A stretch of 64,000 bases of DNA from JAJAZB01 sp964244295 (GCA_964244295.1 CAXTIG010000001.1:62001-126000), one strand, 5' to 3'. Shown: positions 36,342 through 45,519, numbered from the stretch's first letter. The notes: a model not told the origin generated them from the letters alone. Numbers and translations: made by a program.

Positions 36342-39300
36342 ATGAAACACCTTCTCCGCTTCCTTTTTTTCGGCCTGTTCGCCCTGGCGCGCCCCGTAGT
36401 GGCGCAACCCACGGCCCCCATCAGCCCCAACCTCCACGTCGACCAGTTTGGTTACGTCCTCAACGCCAAAAAAATCGCCGTGCTGTCCAGCCCGCAAACG
36501 GGCTACAACGTGGCCCAAACCTACACGCCCGGTCCCTCGCTTCAGGTTCGGAAGTGGGCGGATGGAACCATCGCGTTCACGGGCGCTCCCGCCGCCTGGG
36601 GCGGGGGCCAAACCCACGCCCAATCGGGCGACAAAGCCTGGTGGGTGGATTTCTCTTCGCTGACCACCGCCGGAAGTTACTACCTGTTCGACCCCACGAA
36701 CAACGTGCGATCGGAACGGTTTGAACTCGACGAGGCCGTGTACCAGGCCGTGCTCAAGGCCGCCGTGCGCGTGCTTTTTTACCAACGCAGCGGCTTTGCC
36801 AAAACGGCCCCCTACGCCGGAGCCTGGACCGACGGCGCGGCTTTTCTCGGTACCAACCAGGATACGCAGTGCCGCCTCGTGACCGATCCCAATAACGCCG
36901 CCACCGCCAAAGACCTGCGCGGGGGCTGGTTCGACGCGGGCGATTACAACAAATACGTCAACTTCTGCTACGCCCCACTGACCGATTTGCTGCTTGGTTT
37001 TGAGGAAAAGCCAAGCGTCTGGACCGATGACTACAACCTGCCCGAAAGTGGCAACGGCGTACCGGATTTGCTTGACGAAGTGAAGTGGGAACTCGACTGG
37101 CTCCTACGGATGCAGCAAAGCAACGGCTCGGTGCTGAGCAAAGTGTCCGTCACCCAATTTCAAGCGGCCAGCCCACCGAGTGCCGATGCCGCGCCCCGGT
37201 ACTACGGCCCGGCGAGCACCTCCTCGACGGCCACCGCCGCCGCTATTTTCGCCCTGGCCGCGATTCAGTACAAAGCGCAGGCCAATCCGGCCATGCAAGC
37301 CTTTGGGAATCAACTCCAAACTGCCGCCGTGAACGCGTACACCTGGGCCACCAACAACCCCGCCGTCACCTACACCAACGCCGGTTTTCAGAGCGCCAAC
37401 CCCGAAGTGGACGCCTACGAGCGCGACGCCCGGCGACTGGCTTCCGCCGTGTACCTGTACGCGCTGACGGGTACGGCTTCCTACAAAAATTACGTGGATG
37501 CCAACTACCAAAATATCCACCTGATGGCCTGGAGCTTCGCGTACCCCTTTGAAACCGGCCACCAGTCGGCGCTGCTGTACTACGCCAAAACGGCGGGAGC
37601 CACGGCTTCGGTGGCGGCGGCGATTCGGAACACGTACCAGGCTTCGATGAAAACGGGCAACGCCGACAACCTGCCCAACTACCTCGGCGGCACCGACGCC
37701 TACCGGGCGTACCTCTCCAATGACAACCACACCTGGGGCAGTAACCAGGTGCGCAGCAACCAGGGAAGTATGTTTTGGGCGATGAACCAGCAGAACCTCG
37801 ATGCCGTCAATGCCACCAACTACCGCGACGCGGCGATGGGCTACGTGCATTACTTGCACGGCGTCAACCCCACCGGCTACTGTTACCTGAGCAACATGGG
37901 CAGCTACGGAGCCGAGAAATCGGTGCCCGAAATGTACCACAGTTGGTTTGCCAATGGCACCGCCTTTGATACCAACCCCGCGCCCGGTTACGTGGTGGGC
38001 GGGCCAAACAAAAACTTTGCACCCGACCCCAGCTACGGCGGCACGATTGCTCCACCGCAAAACCAGCCCGTGCAGAAGTCCTTCAAAGCCTGGAACACGA
38101 GTTACCCCGAAAATTCCTGGCAAATCACCGAACCGGCCATTTACTACCAAGCGGCTTACGTGCGGATGCTCTCCAAAGCCCTCGGCAGCGGCACGCCCCC
38201 ACCCGCCGATACCCAGCCCCCGACCATGCCCACGGCCCTCGCGGCCAGCAACGTGACTTCGACCAGCCTGACGCTGACCTGGACGGCCTCGACTGATAAC
38301 ATTGGCGTGAGTGGCTACGAAATTTTCCAGAACGGTACACAAATCGGGGAAAGTCTGACGACTACCTTCAACGTCAGCAGCCTGAATGCCTCGACCACGT
38401 ACAGTTTTACCGTAAAAGCCCGCGACGCGGCGGGCAACCTTTCCGCTACCAGTGCCGCGCTCAGCGCTACGACCAGCGCCGCAACGAGTTCGGACCTGCT
38501 CGTGTACGGCGATGCAATCGGAGCGAGTTGGCAAAATTGGTCCTGGAACACGAACGTAAATCCGGCCAACCCGAACCCGGTGAAAGCAGGCGCGAACTCG
38601 CTTTCGGTGCAAATTACCGCCGGTTGGGGCGGATTGAGCCTGCGAAACGACGGGGCGATTTCACCCGCCAGTTATCCCGGCGGCATTCAGTTCTGGTTTT
38701 ATGGCAACGGGCAGGCCGTCCAATTTTACACCCAGGATTCCGATGGGGGAACATCCAGTCCGAATGTGGCCGTGACACCCGCCGCCGCCACCTGGACCCT
38801 CGTGACTGTCACCTGGGCGCAACTGGGTAACCCGGCGGCGGTGAAGCGCCTCAACTGGCAGGACGGCAGCGGCTCGCCCCAAACCTTTTACCTCGACGAC
38901 GTAAAATTCATTTCGGGAACGCCTCCCCCGCCCGCCGATACCCAAGCCCCCAGTACCCCAACGAACCTCGCCGCCAGCACCCTGACCAGCACCGGCTGCA
39001 CCCTGACCTGGACGGCTTCGACGGACAACGTGGGCGTGACGGGCTACGAAATTTTCCGCAACGGTACGCCCATCGGAACGGCCACGGCGGCGAGTTTTGC
39101 CGCCACCGGCCTGAGCGCGGGCACAACGTATACGTTTACGGTGAAAGCCAGAGACGCCGCCGGAAATGCTTCGGCGGCCAGCAACGCGTTGAGCGTCAGC
39201 CCACCCGATACGCAGGTACCCGGCGTTCCAACCGGTCTGGCAGCTTCGGCGATTACGCAGACCAGCCTAACGCTGACCTGGACGGCTTCGACGGACAACG

Positions 39301-40265
39301 TGGGCGTGACGGGCTACGACGTGTTTCGCAACGGAACTTTCCTGGTCACAGTCGGGAATGCGACGGTGGGGTTGACGGGCCTGACGGCGGGCACGACGTA
39401 CACGTTCACGGTAAAAGCCAAAGACGCCGCCGGGAACGTTTCCGCTGCCAGTCCGGCGCTGAACGTCACCACCCAAGCGGCACCCGTGGCCAACGACCTC
39501 GTGATTTACGGCGACGCGCTCAACGCGGCCTGGGCCAACTGGTCGTGGGGATTGGCGGCGGGATCACCGAATTTCAACAACACCAATCCGAAACAGGTGG
39601 GTACCAAGTCGATGGCCGTCACGATGGCGAGCGATTGGGGTGGGCTGAACCTGCGCACGGCCACGCCGGTCAACCCCGCCTCGTACCCCGGCGGCATCCG
39701 GTTCTGGATTCGGGCCGGGGCGGGCGGGGCCAAAATTCAAGTGTACGGGCAAACGACCGACGACGGCCCCGCCACGACGGCCAAGCCCTTCGACTTACCC
39801 GCCAACACCTGGCAGCAACTGAGCGTGAGTTGGGCCGAACTGGGCAATCCGAGCGCCCTGGCCCGGCTGACGTTTCAGGATCGGGGGCTGCGGGCGGGCC
39901 GGAATTACACGTTTTACCTCGATGACGTCAAACTTCGGGCGGGTACTACCCGCCTTGCCACGGCCGGGAGTATTACGGAAGTTGACTTTGTAAACGGGGT
40001 GAACGAATCGGGCCTGGTTTCTCCGAACTTGATCCTCACCCCGAATCCGAGTGCGGGCCTGTTCCGGGCGCGGGTACACGGCTTCAGCGGCGAGCCGCTC
40101 CTGAGCGTGTTCGACTTTTCGGGCCGGACGCTGCTCGAACGGCCCCTCGACTTAACCAAACCGGAGACGGAACTCGACCTGCGTACGTACGCACCGGGCC
40201 TGTACCTGATTCGGGTGCAAAACCAGGCCCAGCGGGCGGTGGTGAAGGTATTGATTGAGCGATAA
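36342..40265 (+). CDS. Secreted glycoside hydrolase family 9 enzyme with FN3 modules and T9SS tail
   Basis: The ATG at 36342 starts a signal peptide and gives 1307 residues. In order there is a CelD-N Ig-like domain (about 29-115) and a GH9 (alpha/alpha)6 catalytic domain (126-616). The catalytic domain has Trp-Phe-Asp-Ala-Gly-Asp-Tyr (nucleophile and base Asp, near 196) and a catalytic Glu in Ile-Thr-Glu-Pro-Ala near 596. Then come FN3 (626-711), a ~140-residue binding-like module (718-861), two FN3 (865-1043), a second copy of the module (1053-1201), and a type A T9SS sorting domain (about 1229-1307). It should be an extracellular endoglucanase or related beta-glucanase. Parts of the FN3 modules are identical at DNA level. 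Confidence 0.92.
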   Translation: MKHLLRFLFFGLFALARPVVAQPTAPISPNLHVDQFGYVLNAKKIAVLSSPQTGYNVAQTYTPGPSLQVRKWADGTIAFTGAPAAWGGGQTHAQSGDKAWWVDFSSLTTAGSYYLFDPTNNVRSERFELDEAVYQAVLKAAVRVLFYQRSGFAKTAPYAGAWTDGAAFLGTNQDTQCRLVTDPNNAATAKDLRGGWFDAGDYNKYVNFCYAPLTDLLLGFEEKPSVWTDDYNLPESGNGVPDLLDEVKWELDWLLRMQQSNGSVLSKVSVTQFQAASPPSADAAPRYYGPASTSSTATAAAIFALAAIQYKAQANPAMQAFGNQLQTAAVNAYTWATNNPAVTYTNAGFQSANPEVDAYERDARRLASAVYLYALTGTASYKNYVDANYQNIHLMAWSFAYPFETGHQSALLYYAKTAGATASVAAAIRNTYQASMKTGNADNLPNYLGGTDAYRAYLSNDNHTWGSNQVRSNQGSMFWAMNQQNLDAVNATNYRDAAMGYVHYLHGVNPTGYCYLSNMGSYGAEKSVPEMYHSWFANGTAFDTNPAPGYVVGGPNKNFAPDPSYGGTIAPPQNQPVQKSFKAWNTSYPENSWQITEPAIYYQAAYVRMLSKALGSGTPPPADTQPPTMPTALAASNVTSTSLTLTWTASTDNIGVSGYEIFQNGTQIGESLTTTFNVSSLNASTTYSFTVKARDAAGNLSATSAALSATTSAATSSDLLVYGDAIGASWQNWSWNTNVNPANPNPVKAGANSLSVQITAGWGGLSLRNDGAISPASYPGGIQFWFYGNGQAVQFYTQDSDGGTSSPNVAVTPAAATWTLVTVTWAQLGNPAAVKRLNWQDGSGSPQTFYLDDVKFISGTPPPPADTQAPSTPTNLAASTLTSTGCTLTWTASTDNVGVTGYEIFRNGTPIGTATAASFAATGLSAGTTYTFTVKARDAAGNASAASNALSVSPPDTQVPGVPTGLAASAITQTSLTLTWTASTDNVGVTGYDVFRNGTFLVTVGNATVGLTGLTAGTTYTFTVKAKDAAGNVSAASPALNVTTQAAPVANDLVIYGDALNAAWANWSWGLAAGSPNFNNTNPKQVGTKSMAVTMASDWGGLNLRTATPVNPASYPGGIRFWIRAGAGGAKIQVYGQTTDDGPATTAKPFDLPANTWQQLSVSWAELGNPSALARLTFQDRGLRAGRNYTFYLDDVKLRAGTTRLATAGSITEVDFVNGVNESGLVSPNLILTPNPSAGLFRARVHGFSGEPLLSVFDFSGRTLLERPLDLTKPETELDLRTYAPGLYLIRVQNQAQRAVVKVLIER

Positions 40266-40269
40266 AACT

Positions 40270-40295
40270 CCGCCCGTTTCCCGCACGGCGGGCGG
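40270..40295 (+). terminator. GC-rich hairpin after GH9 gene
   Basis: CCGCCCG at 40270-40276 and CGGGCGG at 40289-40295 form a 7-bp GC stem 4 bp after the stop codon. No T-run follows, so it is a weak terminator candidate. Confidence 0.4.
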
Positions 40296-40468
40296 CTTCA
40301 CCGCCGTCGCCCGTTGTTTGTTTGCATTGCATCCATACCATTCGCGAACTGGCGTTCGTTTTGGTTCAAAAGTTGAAAATATCCCGGAAATATTCCGTTT
40401 AGGCCGTTATTCAGGAGTTTTTTCCCATTTTCATCCTGCCATCGTCCTCACCAACAAGCCCCCTCCGC

Positions 40469-41050
40469 ATGAACTTTCGCTTTTCCCTGCTGGTATTCGT
40501 AGCCCTGATGGGCATTTTCAACGCCTGCAAAAAAACGGACGAGGAACCCCTCCCGACGGTCGATTTCGTGGCCACCGACGACGGCACCGGGGCGGTACAG
40601 TTTTACACGACCACCACCAACACGACCTCGTATTTTTGGGATTTTGGCGACGGAAAAGTAGATTCGGTTTCCGCCACGCCCCTGCACGTGTACCCCCGCA
40701 ACGGCACATTTACCGTGACGCTGAAAGTAACCGGGCCTGGCGGGTCGGTTACCTTGCCGAAATCGGTGACCGTGACGGGCGTGCGCGGGAAAGCTTCCTT
40801 TTTCAAACTGACCGGCAACCGTTCCCTGGAAATTTACCTGGATGCCGCCTCCACGGCAGCGGGCGTACTCAGCTCCAATTCTGCCAATGCCACGCCAGCC
40901 TGCGGAGCAACGGGCACCCTCCAATTGGAGCAATTGACGCCCGGCCAACACCGGTACCTGGCCCGCGAACAGCAGGTGCTGGTTCCGAAAACCTACGAAG
41001 GGACGTTTACCGTCACGGGTGGGCAGTGCATCGGGGTGAAAATTTTGTGA
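40469..41050 (+). CDS. PKD-domain lipoprotein
   Basis: The 193-residue protein has a lipoprotein signal (Phe-Asn-Ala-Cys, Cys at about residue 20). A PKD domain occupies about residues 30-105, marked by Tyr-Phe-Trp-Asp-Phe-Gly-Asp-Gly and the closing Thr-Val-Thr-Leu-Lys-Val. The C-terminal ~85 residues match no known family and contain two Cys that could form a disulfide. It is probably surface- or outer-membrane-attached. PKD domains usually mediate carbohydrate or protein contacts, in keeping with the preceding GH9 enzyme, though a shared transcript is not shown. Confidence 0.8.
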   Translation: MNFRFSLLVFVALMGIFNACKKTDEEPLPTVDFVATDDGTGAVQFYTTTTNTTSYFWDFGDGKVDSVSATPLHVYPRNGTFTVTLKVTGPGGSVTLPKSVTVTGVRGKASFFKLTGNRSLEIYLDAASTAAGVLSSNSANATPACGATGTLQLEQLTPGQHRYLAREQQVLVPKTYEGTFTVTGGQCIGVKIL

Positions 41051-41104
41051 CGGAAAGCGCTGCCATTTTTCTTGAAAGATCCGACGTCCTGAACAGGCCC
41101 CGCC

Positions 41105-42487
41105 TCACGACCACGCCTCCCGCCGGGCGAAGAGCAGTTCTACCGTGCAGCCTTCTTTTTCGGAGGCAATCGAAATACTGCCCCCGTGCAGGTGGACAAT
41201 CTGCCGGGAGAGGCTCAACCCGATTCCCGAACCCGATTTTTTGGTGGTGTAAAACGGGATGAACACCTTTTCGAGCGCTTCCGGGGCAATGCCCGGCCCG
41301 TTGTCGCTCACGCGGATGCGGAGACCCTGATCGGCCAGGCCCTGCGCCTGGAGGTAAATGCGGGGCCGTTCCAACTTTTCTACACTTTCGGCGGCGTTCC
41401 GAATCAAATTCAGCAACACCATGTCGAGTTGGTCGGCATCGGCCTGAAGTTTCAGGCTGGGGTTTACTTCCTCCAAATCGAGGGCGATGCCCCGCTGGCG
41501 CAGTTCGGGCAAGCTCAGGCTCACCGCCCGGTGGAGCCATTCGGCCACGCTGAGTTCGGCAAATCGGGGCAGTGGCAGCGTGGTAAAATGCCGGTAGGCT
41601 TCCACGAAGCGCATAATTCCCCGCCCCCGCTGTTCGATGGTGCGCAGGGCTTCTTCGAGGTCATCGACCGAGGCAGCCGGAGCCAGGCCGTCGCGAAGTT
41701 CACTGCTTACGATTTCCTGCATGGTGCCCACCAGCGACACCACCGGCGTAAGCGAATTCATGATTTCGTGCCGCAAGACCTTCGTCAGATTTTGCCAGGC
41801 CTCCGCTTCTTTTTGCTGCAATTCATTACGGATATTTTGCAGGGAGATCAGCGTAATCAGCCGCCCCCGCAGGCGAATGGCCGTGCTCCGCACCGAGAGT
41901 TCCTGCGAAGGAGCCGACTCCGAGGCCGTGCGGTACACCACGGGGGTATCGCCGGAGGTTTCTTTACGGGGGTTGTTGAGCAAGGTCAGCAGGTCGGGGT
42001 GAGCCGCCGCGAGGTCGGTCAGTTTGCGGAGGCGGTACACGCCCAGCAGGCGCAGCGCGGCCTGATTGACGAGTTCGACGTTGCCCACGGCATCGTAGGC
42101 CAGCAGCCCGACGTTGACGTGTTGCACCAGCGTGTTGAGGTAGTGCAGATTGGCTTCTTTCTCGGCCCGGGCCAGCCGGAAGGCTTCCAAGACTTCGTTG
42201 AATTGCTGGTTGACGGCCTCGAAACTCGGCCCCAGTTCGCGGTCGGCCCGGAAGGAGATGGCAAAATCGGAAAAGCGCACCGATTCGAGAAAGCGGGTGA
42301 GTTTTCGGTTCGTGCTCACGGCGTAGTGGTACAATCCCGCCCCCTGAGCGACATTCAGCCCGATGCCCAGGGCCAGTAGCCAGCCCACCGATGCGCCGCG
42401 TGCGCCCAGCCAGCCGGTGCCGAGGGCGGTGAGGGTCATCAGAATCACCCGCCAGAGCAGGCCGAAAGAAAAGTGTTTATAACCCAT
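41105..42487 (-). CDS. Sensor histidine kinase of a sigma-54 two-component system
   Basis: The 460-residue kinase has two N-terminal hydrophobic segments (about residues 9-28 and 33-52) with almost no periplasmic loop. A HAMP-like helix and a PAS domain (about 112-215) follow, then the H-box Leu-Arg-His-Glu-Ile-Met-Asn-Ser-Leu with phosphoacceptor His240. The catalytic domain has an N-box (Asn-Leu-Ile-Arg-Asn-Ala-Ala-Glu), Asp-Asn-Gly-Pro-Gly-Ile and Gly-Ser-Gly-Ile-Gly-Leu. The tiny sensor loop suggests it senses an intramembrane or cytoplasmic signal. Its start overlaps the regulator stop by 11 bp, so the two are translationally coupled. Confidence 0.92.
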   Translation of the reverse strand: MGYKHFSFGLLWRVILMTLTALGTGWLGARGASVGWLLALGIGLNVAQGAGLYHYAVSTNRKLTRFLESVRFSDFAISFRADRELGPSFEAVNQQFNEVLEAFRLARAEKEANLHYLNTLVQHVNVGLLAYDAVGNVELVNQAALRLLGVYRLRKLTDLAAAHPDLLTLLNNPRKETSGDTPVVYRTASESAPSQELSVRSTAIRLRGRLITLISLQNIRNELQQKEAEAWQNLTKVLRHEIMNSLTPVVSLVGTMQEIVSSELRDGLAPAASVDDLEEALRTIEQRGRGIMRFVEAYRHFTTLPLPRFAELSVAEWLHRAVSLSLPELRQRGIALDLEEVNPSLKLQADADQLDMVLLNLIRNAAESVEKLERPRIYLQAQGLADQGLRIRVSDNGPGIAPEALEKVFIPFYTTKKSGSGIGLSLSRQIVHLHGGSISIASEKEGCTVELLFARREAWS

Positions 42488-43835
42488 ATTTTTCGAGTCG
42501 CCGGTACAGAGCCTGCCGCGAGAGGCCCAGCTCGCGGGCTACGTCGGTGATGTTGCCGTTGAATTTCTGCATGGCCCGCTGAATCAGCCCCCGCTCAACC
42601 TCCTCTAGTTGAAGGCTTTCATTCAACACCGGCGTGGTGACGGTCCCGGAGCCAAACTCAAAATCGCCGGGTTCGAGCAGGGAGCCGCGCGTCAGGATGA
42701 CGGCCCGCTCGATGGCGTGTTGCAACTCGCGCACGTTGCCGGGCCAGGCGTACTGGGCCATTTGCCGCGTCAGGGTCGGATTCAAGCCCGTCACGGGACG
42801 ATTGTATTGCTTACGGTACTGCTTCAAAAAATGCTCGGCCAGGGGCAGAATATCGTCCGGGCGTTCGCGGAGCGGGGGCAGGCGCAGTTCGATGGTGTTG
42901 ATGCGGTAGAGCAAATCCTGGCGGAAGGCGCGCTGGGCCACGCGCTCGTGAATGGGCGCGTTGGTAGCGCAAATCAGGCGCACGTCCACGGCCCGGGGCT
43001 TGCTGGAGCCAACCCGCGTGACGCTGCGTTGCTGGAGCACCGTGAGCAGTCGCGCCTGCTGGGGCGGGGTGATGTTGCCGATTTCATCGAGAAAAATGGT
43101 GCCGGTGTTGGCTTCTTCAAAACACCCGGCGCGGTCGTCGCGGGCGTCGGTGAAGGCCCCCTTCACGTGTCCGAACAATTCGCTTTCAAACAAACTTTCA
43201 CTCAAGGCCCCCAAATCGACGGGCACGAACGGCCCCGCCTGCCGGAGGGAGCGCTGGTGAATGGCGCGGGCGACGAGGTCCTTGCCCGTGCCATTTTCAC
43301 CCAGAATCAGCACGTTGGCATCGGTGGCGGCAACGCGATCGATGGTGTCGAACACCGCCCGCATGGCCGGACTAGTGCCAATAATCGGATTGGTGCCAAC
43401 CGGAGTGGCGGGTTGAATTCCTTTCTTCCCTTCGGCTTTCTGCCGTTTCCCTTCCAGGGCGGTCTGGAGGGCGGCCAGGAGTTTGTCGTTTTCCCAGGGT
43501 TTCAACACAAAATCCGAAGCGCCCATTTTGATGGCTCGCACGGCCATTTCCACGTCGCCGTAAGCCGTGAAAAGGACCACGGCCAGGTTGGGAGCCAGGT
43601 CGAGCACCCGGTCGAGCCAGTCGAAGCCTTCTTTGCCGCTGCTGACGTCGCGGGTGAAATTCATGTCGAGCAGCAACAGGTCGTAGCCGCCGTTGGTGAT
43701 GAGAAAGGGCAAACGCTCCGGGTTTTTTTCGACATCCACCTGCCGGAAATGGCGTTTGAGCAGCAATTTAGCCGCCAGGAGTACGTCGGCATCGTCATCG
43801 ACGAGGAGGAGTTTGGCGGAGATGGGTTCGGGCAT
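42477..43835 (-). CDS. Sigma-54-dependent response regulator
   Basis: The 452-residue NtrC-type regulator has a receiver domain (1-125; Asp13-Asp15 acidic pocket, phosphoacceptor Asp57, Thr90, Lys112). The AAA+ domain has Walker A Gly-Glu-Asn-Gly-Thr-Gly-Lys at 179-185, the sigma-54 loop Gly-Ala-Phe-Thr-Asp-Ala at 226-231, and Phe-Leu-Asp-Glu at 248-251. The C-terminus is a Fis-type helix-turn-helix (about 410-452). The loop reads GAFTDA where the classical motif is GAFTGA. The gene precedes and overlaps the kinase gene and diverges from the efflux operon, whose upstream region holds matching operator palindromes. Confidence 0.95.
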   Translation of the reverse strand: MPEPISAKLLLVDDDADVLLAAKLLLKRHFRQVDVEKNPERLPFLITNGGYDLLLLDMNFTRDVSSGKEGFDWLDRVLDLAPNLAVVLFTAYGDVEMAVRAIKMGASDFVLKPWENDKLLAALQTALEGKRQKAEGKKGIQPATPVGTNPIIGTSPAMRAVFDTIDRVAATDANVLILGENGTGKDLVARAIHQRSLRQAGPFVPVDLGALSESLFESELFGHVKGAFTDARDDRAGCFEEANTGTIFLDEIGNITPPQQARLLTVLQQRSVTRVGSSKPRAVDVRLICATNAPIHERVAQRAFRQDLLYRINTIELRLPPLRERPDDILPLAEHFLKQYRKQYNRPVTGLNPTLTRQMAQYAWPGNVRELQHAIERAVILTRGSLLEPGDFEFGSGTVTTPVLNESLQLEEVERGLIQRAMQKFNGNITDVARELGLSRQALYRRLEKYGL

Positions 43836-44120
43836 GGGGGGATGAGTTGAATCGACTTCTTTCGTTGGCCGGATGTTTATTTCTCAATCGAACGATAAAA
43901 GTCGTCGACTGTACCCCTTTTCCCACTAGCCGTGGGATCAACGCAGAATGGAAGGCGATGGAGAGTTAACCTGCAAATATGGTGCGGATGACCTTTTCCA
44001 TTCGGTATCTTAGAATTTGATCCCTGTGGTATCGAACGGTAATCGGTGTAATCCGTTGAAGGTAAATCAATTAAAAATCAGACCGCATTTTCAACATCAA
44101 TTTGTCACGTCTCCTTTTCC

Positions 44121-44157
44121 TGTCCGCTTCCGCACACGTCCCGTCCGTTTCCGGACA
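44121..44157 (+). promoter_or_regulatory. Paired operator palindromes (enhancer-like) upstream of efflux operon
   Basis: Two 16-bp near-palindromes, TGTCCGCTTCCGCACA (44121-44136) and CGTCCGTTTCCGGACA (44142-44157), each differ at one arm position from TGTCCG-N4-CGGACA. Their starts are 21 bp apart, two helical turns, as expected for dimers of an NtrC-type activator. They lie 54 bp upstream of a TGGCAC box and are divergent from a sigma-54 regulator gene. Confidence 0.75.
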
Positions 44158-44211
44158 AGCAAAACCATCCATTTAAGGCTAACTAATTGACTTTCAAAGG
44201 TCACACCACCG

Positions 44212-44227
44212 TGGCACAGCTATGGTT
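44212..44227 (+). promoter_or_regulatory. Candidate sigma-54 promoter of efflux operon
   Basis: TGGCACAGCTATGGTT matches the -24 element exactly (TGGCAC), and the -12 element reads TGGT where TTGC is expected, with the correct 10-bp spacing between the two G anchors. A transcript would start near 44237, about 25 nt before the ATG at 44263. The -12 match is imperfect. Confidence 0.6.
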
Positions 44228-44262
44228 AGTTAACTGGCAATCAAAAAATACCCAACCAACAC

Positions 44263-45510
44263 ATGGACCGCGCCCTTCCGAAACGCTTCTGGACTCGCCA
44301 ACGCCTCCTCCTTTCTGCCGGGGGGGTACTGCTGGCTGGTTTACTGGCGTACACCTTTATATTTGCCGACCGCCGCTCAAAGTTGAACGTCGAGCGGGAT
44401 AAAATCACGGTTTCAGCCGTCAGTACCGGCCCTTTCGACGACTTCATTGCCGTGACCGGGGTCGTGCAGCCGCTCAAAACCATCCGCCTCGATGCCATCG
44501 TGGGCGGATACGTCACGCAGAAACTGGTGGAGGGTGGAACGGCCGTCAATCAGGGTGACATCATCCTTCGCCTGGAAAACCAAAGCCTGAAACTGAATTT
44601 TCTTCAATCGGAAACCGAGGCCAACCGGCTCGTCAACGACCTGCAAAATACCCGGCAACGCCTGCGGGTGGAACGGTTCACGCTTCAGAAAAGCCTTTCC
44701 GACCTCGATTTTAAACTCGACCAGGCCAAAGACCTCTGGGAACGGCAACAGAAGTTGTTCCGTGACAAAGTGATTCCCGAACAGGATTACCTCAAAGCCA
44801 AGCGCGACTACGAAACGCTGGTGGAGCAGCGTAAAATCGAAATCGAGTCGCAGAAATACCAGGAAGAAAACTCTGTTCTGCAAATTAAGCAGCTTGAAGG
44901 CACGCTGTTTCGCACCCAGAAAAACGTGGCGCTCTGGCAGCAAACCCTCGAAAACCTGGTGGTGAAAGCGCCCGTCTCCGGCCTGCTTTCCAGCATCGAC
45001 GTGGAAGTGGGTTCGAACATCAACCAGGGCCAGAACATCGGGCAAATTGACGATGTGAAGGGGTTCAAGATGCGGGTCGGCGTGGATGAGCACTACAACT
45101 CCCGAATTTTCCCCGGCTTGAAGGGCTATTTTGAGTACAATGGCCAAACCTACCCGCTCACGATCAGCCGGGTCTTTCCCGAATCACGCAATGGCCGGAT
45201 CGATGTCGACATGGTGTTCGATAAAGTCACTCCCGAAGGCATCAAGCGCGGCCAATCCTCGCCGCTCCGACTCGAACTGGGCAAGGCCGCCAAAGCCACG
45301 CTGTTGCCCGTCGGCGGGTTCTTCTCCGACACGGGCGGCAACTGGGTGTACGTGGTAGACAAATCGGGCAAACGGGCCGTAAAACGCACCATCACGCTGG
45401 GCCGAAAAAACCCTGAATTTTTTGAAGTGCTGGAAGGGTTGCAACCCGGTGAGCAGGTGATCACTTCCTCCTACGAGAATTTTGGCGACAACGAAGTTTT
45501 GGAATTTTAA
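44263..45510 (+). CDS. Efflux periplasmic adaptor (HlyD/MFP family)
   Basis: The 415-residue adaptor has one N-terminal membrane anchor (about residues 14-34). A split biotinyl-lipoyl domain is seen (Val-Val-Gln-Pro... Gly-Gly-Tyr-Val and, after the hairpin, Val-Val-Lys-Ala-Pro-Val-Ser-Gly). Between the halves is a long alpha-helical coiled-coil hairpin at about residues 115-230, and beta-barrel and membrane-proximal domains follow. It should link the MacB-like permease to an outer-membrane channel, which is not encoded here. It is the first gene of the operon and lies behind the sigma-54-type promoter. Confidence 0.92.
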   Translation: MDRALPKRFWTRQRLLLSAGGVLLAGLLAYTFIFADRRSKLNVERDKITVSAVSTGPFDDFIAVTGVVQPLKTIRLDAIVGGYVTQKLVEGGTAVNQGDIILRLENQSLKLNFLQSETEANRLVNDLQNTRQRLRVERFTLQKSLSDLDFKLDQAKDLWERQQKLFRDKVIPEQDYLKAKRDYETLVEQRKIEIESQKYQEENSVLQIKQLEGTLFRTQKNVALWQQTLENLVVKAPVSGLLSSIDVEVGSNINQGQNIGQIDDVKGFKMRVGVDEHYNSRIFPGLKGYFEYNGQTYPLTISRVFPESRNGRIDVDMVFDKVTPEGIKRGQSSPLRLELGKAAKATLLPVGGFFSDTGGNWVYVVDKSGKRAVKRTITLGRKNPEFFEVLEGLQPGEQVITSSYENFGDNEVLEF

Positions 45511-45519
45511 TCAGGCAGC

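Larger units (their letters stand above)
43836..44262. other. 427-bp divergent regulatory region
   Basis: No gene is present between the regulator and the efflux adaptor. The part nearer the adaptor holds two palindromes and a TGGCAC box described below. The part nearer the regulator must contain its promoter, but no clear box was recognised. Confidence 0.7.

Noticed and set aside
37104..38612. 502-codon minus-strand ORF inside the GH9 gene
   Set aside because: It is antisense to conserved GH9 catalytic sequence, and its translation is low-complexity Val/Gly/Arg without any domain.
42609..43850. 413-codon plus-strand ORF opposite the response regulator
   Set aside because: The minus strand encodes a complete NtrC-type protein; the opposite frame has no recognisable motif.
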